The notes under the pieces: generated by a model
The model's input: the letters and a program-made list of their open reading frames with translations, nothing else
Database searches by the model: none
What the model was told of the DNA's origin: nothing
Program-made: the position numbers and the translations under genes
NCBI RefSeq assembly: GCF_963666255.1
Contig: NZ_OY762657.1
Location: 372,001-436,000, forward strand
Reading direction: 5' to 3'
Length of the DNA: 64,000 nt
DNA from: an uncultured Propionivibrio sp.
Lineage (GTDB): Bacteria > Pseudomonadota > Gammaproteobacteria > Burkholderiales > Rhodocyclaceae
In this document: positions 39,471 to 47,628 of the stretch, piece by piece
How positions within the stretch are numbered: the stretch's first letter is position 1
How the letters are laid out: each line of letters starts with the position of its first letter

Positions 39471-40127
39471 TCAAATATCCAGTTTGAATGCGGTTTTCAG
39501 TTCGTCGATCTGCGCCGCGTTCAGGCAGTTCGTCGCCCGCCCCTGCAGCAGCAGGAAGATCTTCGCCGTCTCTTCGAGCTCCTCGCTCGCGTAGATCGCC
39601 CCTTCCAGGTCCGGACCCGACACCACCGGACCGTGGTTCGACAGCAGCACCGCGCTGTGCTTCGCCGCCAGCCCCCGGATCACGTCGCCCAGCGCCTTGT
39701 CGCCCGGCCGGTGGTACGCCACCAGCGGCAGCCGCCCGATCTTCATGACGAAGTACGGCGTCAGCGGCGGCATGCAACTGTCCGCATCCAGACCCGCCAG
39801 GCACGACACCGCCGCCGAGTGCGTCGAGTGCAGGTGCACGATCGCCCCCGCCTGCGGCCGCACTTCGTACATCGACCGGTGCAGGAAGGCTTCCTTCGAC
39901 GGCGCATCGCCCGCCAGCACCTGTCCGTTCCAGTCCAGCTTCGAGATCCGCGCCGGGTCGAGTTCGCCCAAGCACGAGTTCGTCGGCGTCAGCAGCCAGC
40001 CGTCTTCCAGCCGCACGCTGATGTTGCCGCTGCTCCCCGCCGTCAGCCCGCGCTCGTATAACGACCGCGAGAGTCGCGCGATCTTGTCGCGTTCGCGCGT
40101 TTCCGCGCTTTGAATGTGTGCACTCAT
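39471..40127 (-). CDS. otnC: 3-oxo-tetronate 4-phosphate decarboxylase (class II aldolase family)
   Basis: A 218-residue class II aldolase/adducin-type enzyme. I chose the start [15 protein letters not shown] because it overlaps the otnK stop as ATGA; an upstream ATG at 40145 is possible. It has the phosphate loop [11 protein letters not shown], the zinc-binding VHLHSTHS and the downstream NHGPVVSG. In the OtnK/OtnC pathway it decarboxylates 3-oxo-tetronate 4-phosphate to dihydroxyacetone phosphate. Coupled translation with the kinase fits sequential reactions. Confidence 0.9.
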   Translation of the reverse strand: MSAHIQSAETRERDKIARLSRSLYERGLTAGSSGNISVRLEDGWLLTPTNSCLGELDPARISKLDWNGQVLAGDAPSKEAFLHRSMYEVRPQAGAIVHLHSTHSAAVSCLAGLDADSCMPPLTPYFVMKIGRLPLVAYHRPGDKALGDVIRGLAAKHSAVLLSNHGPVVSGPDLEGAIYASEELEETAKIFLLLQGRATNCLNAAQIDELKTAFKLDI

Positions 40128-41404
40128 GCTGACAGCTTGCTCCACGCTTTAAGGAAGAAGTCCGGCGTGCCGAAGTTCCCCGATTTCAATGCCAGCGCCA
40201 GCGGCTTCTCCCGCGCTTCGCCGCCGATGCCCGTCGTCCATGGCACGCCCGGATCGATCTCCGGCCCGATGCGCAGACCGCTCACGCCCAGCGCTTTCAC
40301 CACCGCGCCCGAGGTCTCGCCGCCGGCGACGATCAGTTGCCCGACGCCCTTGGCCACCAGCCCTTGCGCGATCTTCGCCAGACAGTCTTCGACGAGGCTC
40401 CCCGCCGCTTCGCTGCCGAGTTGCGCCTGTACTGCTTTCACCGCTTCCGGCGCCGCCGTCGCGTAAATCAGGATCGGCTCACAGCCGAGCTTGTCCGCCG
40501 CCCAGGCCAGCGCGGCCGCGGCAACGTCCTTGCCTTGCGCCAGCTCGAACGGATCGACGTTGAAGGCCGGGCATTTTTCGCGCATCGCCGCGACCTGTCC
40601 CTGCGTCGCCACCGAGCAGCTGCCAGAGATCACCGCCCGCGCCCCGCCCGTCGCCGGCAGGGCATCGGCCACCTGACCTTCGGCCAGCAGCCCCGCCTTG
40701 CGGAAATTCTGCGGCAGGCCCAAGGCGACGCCCGAGCCCGCCGTCACCAGCGGCATCCCGGCACAGGCCGCGCCGATCGCCAGCAGGTCCGCGTTCGAGA
40801 TCGCATCGGTCACCGCGAAGCGACAGCCGTCCGCTTTCAGTTGCGCAAAGCGCGCCACAATCGCTTCGGCGCCCCGGCTCACCACCGCCGTGTCGACCAG
40901 CCCGACCTTGCCCTGCACTTGCGCCTGCAGCACTTTCACCAGGTTCGATTCGGTCATCGGTGTCAGCGGGTGATGCCGCATCCCCGATTCCGACAACAAA
41001 CCATCGCCGACGAACAGGTGCCCCTTGTAGATCGTCCGGCCATTCACCGGAAACGCCGGACAGGCGATCGTGAAGTCCGAGCCCAGCGCCGCCAGCAGCG
41101 CTTCCGCCACCGGCCCGATATTCCCCTTCGCCGTCGAGTCGAAGGTCGAGCAGTACTTGAAGTAAATCTGCCGGCAGCCCGCCCCCTGCAACCACTTCAG
41201 CGCCGCCAGCGATTCTTCCACCGCTTCCGCCGCCGGCGTCGTCCGGCTCTTCAGCGCCACCACCACCGCATCAACATCGTCTCCGATCGGCCACGTCGGC
41301 ACCCCGATCGTCTGAATCGTCCGCATTCCCGCCTTCACCAGCATCCCGGCCAGATCCGTCCCGCCGGTGAAATCGTCCGCGATGCAACCTAACAATAGCG
41401 CCAT
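40124..41404 (-). CDS. otnK: 3-oxo-tetronate kinase (four-carbon acid sugar kinase family)
   Basis: A 426-residue DUF1537-type kinase. The N-terminal domain begins LLLGCIADDFTGGTDLAGML with the catalytic Asp pair, and the C-terminal nucleotide-binding domain has VAGGETSGAVVKALG. It phosphorylates 3-oxo-tetronate at the 4-position using ATP. The adjacent decarboxylase, isomerase and dehydrogenase genes make this assignment much firmer than the family alone. It follows the DctM gene by 26 bases. Confidence 0.92.
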   Translation of the reverse strand: MALLLGCIADDFTGGTDLAGMLVKAGMRTIQTIGVPTWPIGDDVDAVVVALKSRTTPAAEAVEESLAALKWLQGAGCRQIYFKYCSTFDSTAKGNIGPVAEALLAALGSDFTIACPAFPVNGRTIYKGHLFVGDGLLSESGMRHHPLTPMTESNLVKVLQAQVQGKVGLVDTAVVSRGAEAIVARFAQLKADGCRFAVTDAISNADLLAIGAACAGMPLVTAGSGVALGLPQNFRKAGLLAEGQVADALPATGGARAVISGSCSVATQGQVAAMREKCPAFNVDPFELAQGKDVAAAALAWAADKLGCEPILIYATAAPEAVKAVQAQLGSEAAGSLVEDCLAKIAQGLVAKGVGQLIVAGGETSGAVVKALGVSGLRIGPEIDPGVPWTTGIGGEAREKPLALALKSGNFGTPDFFLKAWSKLSA

Positions 41405-41430
41405 GTTCTAGTCCTGAAGGATCGTGGTCA

Positions 41431-42714
41431 TTATGACAGCCACTTGGCCGGCACGGTGACGAGTTTGGGGAAGAAGACGAGCAGGAACATCAGCACGGTC
41501 TCGGCGAGCAGGAAGGGCCAGACGCCCTTGATGACGTTGTCGAGTTTCTCCTTGCCGACCGCCGCCACGACGTTGAGCACCGTCCCGACCGGCGGCGTCA
41601 GCAGGCCGATGGCATTGTTCATGATGAACAGCACGCCGAAGTAGTACGGATCGATCCCCGCCATCTTCACCACCGGCACCAGGATCGGACCGAGGATCAG
41701 CACCGTCGGGATCAGGTCCAGCGCCGTCCCGACGATGATCACCAGGATCGTGATCACCAGCATCAGCACCATCTGGTTGCCCATGAACGGCTTGAGCAGC
41801 TCGATCGTCTGCGCCGGAATGTCCGCGATCGTGATCAGCCATGCCGAGACCATCGCGCAGGCGACCAGGAACATGATCGTGCAGGACGTCTTCAACGCCG
41901 ACAGCATCAGGTGCGGCACCCTCCGGTAATCGAGTTCGCGATAGACGAAAAGACCGGTGAAGAGAGAATAGAAGACGGCAACGACCGCCGCTTCGGTCGG
42001 CGTGAACACGCCCGCCTTCATCCCGCCGATGATGACAAACGGCAGAACCAGCGCCCAGATGCCGTTGCGCAAGGCCGTCAGGAAACGCCCCAGCTCGAAG
42101 CCGCGCTGAGCCGGTCCGCCCGGCTGCTCCTTCTTCGCCACCAGCCACCAGGTCACCGCCAGCGTCACCGCCATCATCAGCCCCGGGAAAATACCGGCCA
42201 TGAACAGCTTGGTGATCGACAGCTGCGTCGTCACGCCAAAGACAACCAGCGGAATCGACGGCGGCACCACCGGCGCGATACACCCCGCCGAAGCAATCAG
42301 ACCGGCCGAACGCGGCACACTGTAGCCGGCATTGCGCATCATCGGAATCAGCAGGGCCGCCACCGCCGCGGTATCGGCCACCGCCGACCCCGAGATACTG
42401 GCCACCACCGCCGCCGTGATGATCGCGACATAACCGAGACCGCCGCGCACGTGACCAATCAGCGCGTCGGCCACTTCGACAATGCGCTTGGAAAGACCGC
42501 CGGCATTCATCAGCTCGCCGGTCAGCATGAAGAAAGGCACCGCCATCAGCGGATAGTTGTTGGCGCCTTCGAGCAGATTCTGCGCAATGATCTGCGTGTC
42601 GAAGTTGTCCATCTGCAGCATCAGCGCAACGCCGCAGATCAGCAGCGAGAAGGCGATCGGCGCACCGAGCGCCATCGCGCCCAGCAGGGAGAAGAGAAAA
42701 GTCGCAATGGTCAT
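41431..42714 (-). CDS. dctM: TRAP transporter large permease (DctM family)
   Basis: A 427-residue multi-helix permease beginning MTIATFLFSLLGAMALGAPI. It has PFFMLTGELMNAGGLSKRI, ASISGSAVADTAAVAAL and the conserved CIAPVVPPSIPLVVFG. With the DctQ and DctP products upstream it should import L-threonate or D-erythronate. It lies between dctQ and otnK in the same transcription unit. It is clearly diverged from the permease at 26735, so the two systems are separate transporters. Confidence 0.95.
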   Translation of the reverse strand: MTIATFLFSLLGAMALGAPIAFSLLICGVALMLQMDNFDTQIIAQNLLEGANNYPLMAVPFFMLTGELMNAGGLSKRIVEVADALIGHVRGGLGYVAIITAAVVASISGSAVADTAAVAALLIPMMRNAGYSVPRSAGLIASAGCIAPVVPPSIPLVVFGVTTQLSITKLFMAGIFPGLMMAVTLAVTWWLVAKKEQPGGPAQRGFELGRFLTALRNGIWALVLPFVIIGGMKAGVFTPTEAAVVAVFYSLFTGLFVYRELDYRRVPHLMLSALKTSCTIMFLVACAMVSAWLITIADIPAQTIELLKPFMGNQMVLMLVITILVIIVGTALDLIPTVLILGPILVPVVKMAGIDPYYFGVLFIMNNAIGLLTPPVGTVLNVVAAVGKEKLDNVIKGVWPFLLAETVLMFLLVFFPKLVTVPAKWLS

Positions 42715-42729
42715 GGTCGTCTTCTCCGC

Positions 42730-43230
42730 TTATTCGCCAACGCTGCCGCTGTACGGAATCAGCTCTTCCTTCGGCATCCGGCCCGTCAGTTGCCGCCAGA
42801 TCCCGTAACCGAGCACCAGCGCCATGCCGACGCTCGAAATGAACAATGCCGACTGGACGATCCCCATCGGAATGCCGGTCACCGGCGCATGGTCGTCCAT
42901 GCCGATGATCATCTGCTTCCAGGTCCCGTGCGCCAGCAGCAGGCAACAGATCAGCGTCAGCGAATCGGCAAGGAACCGGCAGATACGCTGCCCACGCTCA
43001 CCAAACTTCTCGACCACGCTGCTCATCCCCAGATGCCCGTGATCCTTCATCACGATCAAGGCCCCGATCAGCGTCAGCCACATGAAAAAGAAACGCGACA
43101 CTTCCTCCGAAAACACGATCCCCGAATTGAATCCATACCGCAGCACCACGTTCCCGAACACCAGCACCGCCATGATGCCGAACATCCCCACCAGAATCCA
43201 TTCGACCAGCTTTATCAGTTTCCCAAGCAT
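42730..43230 (-). CDS. dctQ: TRAP transporter small membrane subunit (DctQ family)
   Basis: A 166-residue membrane subunit. The start MLGKLIKLVEWILVGMFG is chosen because it begins directly at the first membrane helix; the frame stays open to an ATG at 43338, but that extension is Arg/Ala rich and untypical. The segment GIVFSEEVSRFFFMWLTLIG is characteristic. It pairs with DctM and sits 15 bases ahead of it. Confidence 0.9.
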   Translation of the reverse strand: MLGKLIKLVEWILVGMFGIMAVLVFGNVVLRYGFNSGIVFSEEVSRFFFMWLTLIGALIVMKDHGHLGMSSVVEKFGERGQRICRFLADSLTLICCLLLAHGTWKQMIIGMDDHAPVTGIPMGIVQSALFISSVGMALVLGYGIWRQLTGRMPKEELIPYSGSVGE

Positions 43231-43370
43231 TTCATATTCCCTCGTGTTCTGAACAGCGTCACGCCGACTGCGAACGGCAACAATGATTGATTTGGCGCCC
43301 CGTGCGACGGCGATCCGGGCTTCCCGCCTTGCCGGCACGTGCGCATTGCAACGATTGAGATGATGCCGAT

Positions 43371-43398
43371 CCGGCCCGCACAGTGGCTGGCGGGCCGG
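43371..43398 (-). promoter_or_regulatory. intercistronic hairpin between dctP and dctQ
   Basis: CCGGCCCGC (43371–43379) pairs perfectly with GCGGGCCGG (43390–43398) around a 10-base loop. It lies in the 196-bp gap downstream of dctP on the minus strand. No T-run follows, so attenuation or stabilisation of the dctP message is more likely than complete termination. Confidence 0.65.
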
Positions 43399-43426
43399 TC
43401 GTTCTATGCCAAAGGGCTAACCGGGA

Positions 43427-44446
43427 TCACTTCCGGATCTTGGCGATTTCCGCATTGGCTTCGGCCACGGTTTCGGCGCCGATTTCGGGGATGAAGCGAT
43501 CGATCACCGGCTTGATGCGCTCACGCATCTTGGCCATTTCGGCCGGCGTCACGGTCGTGAGCGTCATGCCCTTGGTCTTCTGCATGTCGGCAAGCTGGCC
43601 CGCCGCCAGGTCGCGATTCATCTTGCGCTCGTAGTCGCGTCCTTCGTAGCAGGCCGTGCGCATCATCTGCTGTTCTTTCGGTTCCAGCTTGTCCCAGAAC
43701 GCCTTGCTGACCAGGATGATATGCGGCGAGTAGGCATGGTTGGTCAGGCTGATGTACTTCTGGACCTCGAACATCTTGTTGGAATAGATGTTGGTGATCG
43801 GGTTTTCCTGCGCATCGACGGCCTTGGCTTCCAGCGCCGTATAGAGTTCCGGCATCGGCATCGGGATGGCATTGGCACCCATCGTCTTGAACGCGTCGAT
43901 ATAGACCGGGTTCTGCATGACGCGGATCTTCAGCCCGGACATGTCGTCCATGTTCGCCACGGGGCGCTTGCTGTTGGTCAACTGACGGAAACCGTTTTCC
44001 CAGTAGCACAGGCCGATCATGTTCTTCGAGGTCGTCAGGTCAAGCAGCTTCTGACCGAATTTGCCGTCGAGAATCGTGTCCGCTTCCTTCTCGTTCTGGA
44101 ACAGGAAGGGCAGGTCATACACCAGGAATTCCTTGATGATGGTCGCCACCGGTGCCGTCGCGACGATGGTCACTTCGAGCGTGCCGCCACGAACCGACGC
44201 GATCGTCGCCGTTTCGGAACCGAGCTGGCTGTTCGGGTACAGCTTGGCCTTGAACTTGCCGCCGCTTTGACGCGCCAGCGATTCGATCATCTTTGCCGCG
44301 CCCTGCGCGCTCGGGTGATCCTCGGGAATACCGATCGATACCCGCATATTGCGCTCAGGGGTGGTTTGTGCGCCAGCGAACGAGCAGAAGCCCGCCGCGA
44401 GGAGTGCTACGACAACCGTGCTCAACTTACGAAAACCTTGTGCCAT
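43427..44446 (-). CDS. dctP: TRAP transporter solute-binding protein (DctP family)
   Basis: A 339-residue periplasmic binding protein. The signal peptide (about residues 1–26) ends AGFCSFAGA. DctP motifs include IPEDHPSAQGAAKMIES, LKIRVMQNPVYIDAF with the ligand-binding Arg, and PMPMPELYTALEAKAVDAQENP. It should bind threonate/erythronate for the DctQM permease encoded next. A strong hairpin separates it from dctQ, probably giving excess binding protein. Confidence 0.94.
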   Translation of the reverse strand: MAQGFRKLSTVVVALLAAGFCSFAGAQTTPERNMRVSIGIPEDHPSAQGAAKMIESLARQSGGKFKAKLYPNSQLGSETATIASVRGGTLEVTIVATAPVATIIKEFLVYDLPFLFQNEKEADTILDGKFGQKLLDLTTSKNMIGLCYWENGFRQLTNSKRPVANMDDMSGLKIRVMQNPVYIDAFKTMGANAIPMPMPELYTALEAKAVDAQENPITNIYSNKMFEVQKYISLTNHAYSPHIILVSKAFWDKLEPKEQQMMRTACYEGRDYERKMNRDLAAGQLADMQKTKGMTLTTVTPAEMAKMRERIKPVIDRFIPEIGAETVAEANAEIAKIRK

Positions 44447-44585
44447 GATGAGTTTCCTTCTTGAATAGGTTTATGTATGGTGCGGATGACAGCAAATGGC
44501 ATTGACCCTTGATGACAAAGTGATGCATTGAAACGGATGCAGCGACAACTCGTGTTCTGGGTGAAACAAAAGGAAGGGGTGGTGC

Positions 44586-45491
44586 TTACTTCTTGGCGTC
44601 GGGCAACTTGATCGCCGGGAAGACTTTGATGACGGCCGAATCGTCCTCGCCACCGTGTCCGGCCGCCGAGGCCGACATGTACATCTGGTGCGCGGTCGCC
44701 GACAGCGGCAACGGGAAGACGTTTTTCTTGGCATAGTCGAGGACGATACCGAGATCCTTGACGAAGATATTGACGGCCGAAAGCGGCGTGTAGTCGCCGG
44801 CCAGAATGTGCGGCACGCGATTCTGGAACATCCAGGAATTGCCGGCACTGTTGGTGATCACCTCGTAAACCTGGTCGGGATCGGCCCCGGCGCGGATCGC
44901 CAGCGCCATCGCCTCTCCGGCCGCGGCGATATGCACACCGGCCAGCAACTGATTGATCATCTTGACTACCGAGCCCGGTCCGACCTCGTTGCCGAGACGA
45001 TAGACCTTGCCGGCGATGGCATCGAGCACATCCTCGCATTTGGCATAGGCCTCGGGCGAGCCGGAGGACATCACCGTCATTTCCCCGGCCATCGCCTTGG
45101 CGGCGCCGCCGGAAATCGGCCCGTCGATCATCAGGAGCCCGGCATCGGCGATGCGCTTGCCAAGGGCGCGGGCGAAGTCGGGCGACACCGTCGCGCTCGA
45201 AATGACGACCGTCCCCGGACGCATCTTCGGCACGGCGCCTTGCGCGCCGAACAACACCGCCTCGGTCTGATCGGCATTGACGACGACGCTGATCAGCACA
45301 TCAACGCGCGGCGCCATCTCTGCCGGCGACCCCGCAGCAACGCCACCGGCGTCGACCACTTTCTGCACCGCCTCGGCGCGTATATCACAGGCATGAACCT
45401 CGAAGCCTTCGCGCAGCAGCGACATCGCCACGCCCATCCCCATCGCCCCGAGGCCAATGACACCCACCGGTTTCTTGACGCTTGCGTTCAT
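44586..45491 (-). CDS. ltnD: L-threonate dehydrogenase (beta-hydroxyacid dehydrogenase family)
   Basis: A 301-residue NAD-dependent dehydrogenase. It has the Rossmann motif GVIGLGAMGMGVAMSLL, the substrate-binding DGPISGGAAKAMAGEM, the catalytic lysine in SVVKMINQLLAG and a helical C-terminal domain. By sequence and neighbours it corresponds to LtnD, which oxidises L-threonate to 2-oxo-tetronate for OtnI. Tartronate semialdehyde reductase is the nearest alternative. It is the first gene of the minus-strand operon 45491–37698, with a GntR operator about 150 bases upstream. Confidence 0.87.
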   Translation of the reverse strand: MNASVKKPVGVIGLGAMGMGVAMSLLREGFEVHACDIRAEAVQKVVDAGGVAAGSPAEMAPRVDVLISVVVNADQTEAVLFGAQGAVPKMRPGTVVISSATVSPDFARALGKRIADAGLLMIDGPISGGAAKAMAGEMTVMSSGSPEAYAKCEDVLDAIAGKVYRLGNEVGPGSVVKMINQLLAGVHIAAAGEAMALAIRAGADPDQVYEVITNSAGNSWMFQNRVPHILAGDYTPLSAVNIFVKDLGIVLDYAKKNVFPLPLSATAHQMYMSASAAGHGGEDDSAVIKVFPAIKLPDAKK

Positions 45492-45640
45492 TTGCTGACA
45501 CTCCCGTACTTGGAAAACCCGTTTTTAATCGGACCCACCGCCCAGGAACGACACGACCCGCAGCTGATCGACCCGTTTCTATTCACCGCTTCGCAACACT
45601 TTCGACCGATCCGCCACCTTGATTCCTGGCTGGCTGAAAG

Positions 45641-45651
45641 TTGTCATACAA
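45641..45651. promoter_or_regulatory. FCD-GntR operator between ltnD and gntR
   Basis: TTGTCATACAA exactly fits the FadR-type consensus TNGTNNNACNA and is a near-perfect palindrome. It lies in the 238-bp divergent region between ltnD (minus) and the gntR gene at 45730 (plus), close to AT-rich sequence (45660–45677) suited to a promoter. One site could serve both directions. Confidence 0.7.
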
Positions 45652-45729
45652 TACGACATATGATAAAATTAAAGCATAAGCATCGGACAATGACAAGACC
45701 CTCGACGGAAAAACCAGAACAGCGAGATC

Positions 45730-46479
45730 ATGAACAGCGCCCCCCTCTTCAACGTCGAACCCATCGCAGTCACCGGAACACTGACTGACCGCGTCTGCGA
45801 AGCCCTGACCCAACTCATCGCCAGCGAAGACTTCGGTGCCGGCGCCCGGCTGCCGTCGGAGCAACAGATGGCGGGGCGTTTTGGCGTCAGCCGTACGGTC
45901 ATCCGCGAAGCCGTCTCGCGACTGAAATCGGAAGGGCTCGTCGAATCGCGCCAGGGCAGCGGCGTCTTCGTGCGCGAGCGCAACATCGACACCCCCTTCC
46001 GCCTCGACCCGGCGCTCATGGACTGCCGCCAGTCGGTCCTGCAGGTGATTGAACTGCGCCAGGCGCTCGAAGGCGAGATCGCGGCACTGGCGGCAACGCG
46101 GCGGACGCCGGCGCAGATGACGGCAATTCGCAACGCGCTTTCCGGCATCGCCGCGGCTGAAGCCGCGGGCGACGACGGCGTCGACGCCGATATCGCCTTC
46201 CACCGCAGCATTGCAGCGGCAACGGGCAATCCCCACTTTCTCGCGCTGACCGAATTCCTGTTCACTTTCCTCACCCATGCCACCCGCATCACACGCGGCC
46301 ACGAAGCGACCAAGCGCACGCTGTCGGCGCAGGTCAAGGATGAACACCAGCACATCGTCGACGCGATCGCCGCCAAGGACATCGAGGCCGCCCGCGCCGC
46401 CGCCCGGCAGCACATGGAATGCGCCATGCAGCGGCTCGGCTCGGCCAATCTCAGGAAGTTCCGGCAGCCGCCTGCCTGA
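45730..46479 (+). CDS. FCD-domain GntR-family regulator of the acid sugar operon
   Basis: A 249-residue regulator. The winged helix has ARLPSEQQMAGRFGVSRTV and GLVESRQGSGVFVRE. The FCD domain has ADIAFHRSIAAATGNPHFLA and VKDEHQHIVDAIAAKD, including metal-ligand His positions. It is divergent from ltnD, with a consensus operator between them. It is closely paralogous to the regulator at 52440 (nearly the same DNA-binding helix). Its inducer is probably a C4 sugar acid or pathway intermediate. Confidence 0.94.
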   Translation: MNSAPLFNVEPIAVTGTLTDRVCEALTQLIASEDFGAGARLPSEQQMAGRFGVSRTVIREAVSRLKSEGLVESRQGSGVFVRERNIDTPFRLDPALMDCRQSVLQVIELRQALEGEIAALAATRRTPAQMTAIRNALSGIAAAEAAGDDGVDADIAFHRSIAAATGNPHFLALTEFLFTFLTHATRITRGHEATKRTLSAQVKDEHQHIVDAIAAKDIEAARAAARQHMECAMQRLGSANLRKFRQPPA

Positions 46480-46527
46480 GGCCGCCACGCCGGCTCGAAC
46501 CGCCGGCGAGGCGATACGGAAACGTGC

Positions 46528-47562
46528 TCACGCATTTTCCAGGAACACCTTCAGCATTTTGCCGTCGCGGTTGTTTTCGAGATCACGGAACGCCTGCACG
46601 CCGTCCGCCAGCGGATAGGCATTCGTCATTAGCGGCGACACGTCGATCCGCCCTTGCTCCAGCAACTTCAGGCTGGCCTCGAAACCGGCAAAGTCATAGA
46701 CGTAGTTGCCCTTGATCGTCAGCTCCGTGGTGACGATCTTCTGCATATTCACTTCAACGAGCTTCTGCGCATTGCCGATCCACACGGCGGTACCGCCGAT
46801 ACGCAGGCAATCGAGCGAATTGGCCGCCGTCGCGCCGATGCCGACGGCTTCGATGGAAAAGTCGCAGAGCCGCCCGTCGGTCAAGGTCTTGACCGCCTCG
46901 ATGAAGTCGCCGGCGCGTGAATTGATCGTCGCATCCGCCCCCATTGTGCGCGCCACGTCGAGGCGGAAATCGGTCGCATCGGCGACGATGACGTGCTTCG
47001 CGCCGCGCAGCTTGAGCAAGGCCACGACCAGCAAGCCGATGGTCCCGGCGCCGATCACCAGGCAGTGCGCCGCCTCGGCGATCTCCTGGTCGTTCAGCTT
47101 CTGTACCGAACGATACGCCACGGCCAGTGGCTCGGTCATCGCCGCCTCGCTGAACGACAAGGTGTCGGCGAAAGGAATCAGGTATTTTTCTTCGACGGCG
47201 ACATACTCCGTCATGCTGCCGTCCTGATCGAGCACGCCCATGCAAATGCCGGAAGGACAGACGTTGACCATGCCCTTCTTGCAGAATTCGCACTCGCCGC
47301 AGAACGGTTTGGGAAAGATCACGACACGCGTCCCCACCGCGTGTTTCGCCTTCGCTGGCGCCTCGGCAATGACGCCGGCAACTTCGTGACCCATGATCAT
47401 CGGCGCCAGGCGCCGCCCGGTCTTGCCGAGGTAGCCCTCGACATCGGACCCGCAAATGCCATTGGCACGCACTTTGACGAGATAGCGCCCCGGCCCGGCC
47501 GTCGGCACTGGAATATCGCGAATTTCCATGGCTTTCTCGCCAACGTAATACAGAGCTTTCAC
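46528..47562 (-). CDS. zinc-dependent medium-chain alcohol/polyol dehydrogenase
   Basis: A 344-residue MDR dehydrogenase. Catalytic zinc ligands are Cys37 (NGICGSD) and His59-Glu60 (GHE); structural zinc ligands are Cys88, 91, 94 and 102; the cofactor motif is VIGAGTIGLL. It resembles the sorbitol/L-threonine/galactitol-phosphate dehydrogenase group. It is the last gene of the operon with dehydratase, aldolase and acetaldehyde dehydrogenase. It may oxidise the parent sugar or sugar alcohol that yields the dehydratase substrate; the substrate is not determined by the sequence. Confidence 0.85.
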   Translation of the reverse strand: MKALYYVGEKAMEIRDIPVPTAGPGRYLVKVRANGICGSDVEGYLGKTGRRLAPMIMGHEVAGVIAEAPAKAKHAVGTRVVIFPKPFCGECEFCKKGMVNVCPSGICMGVLDQDGSMTEYVAVEEKYLIPFADTLSFSEAAMTEPLAVAYRSVQKLNDQEIAEAAHCLVIGAGTIGLLVVALLKLRGAKHVIVADATDFRLDVARTMGADATINSRAGDFIEAVKTLTDGRLCDFSIEAVGIGATAANSLDCLRIGGTAVWIGNAQKLVEVNMQKIVTTELTIKGNYVYDFAGFEASLKLLEQGRIDVSPLMTNAYPLADGVQAFRDLENNRDGKMLKVFLENA

Positions 47563-47628
47563 CGCTGTCTCCTTGAAGAAAATACGAAAATCAAAGACAA
47601 GTGCGCGATCGCGTCCAAGTCTCCGGGG

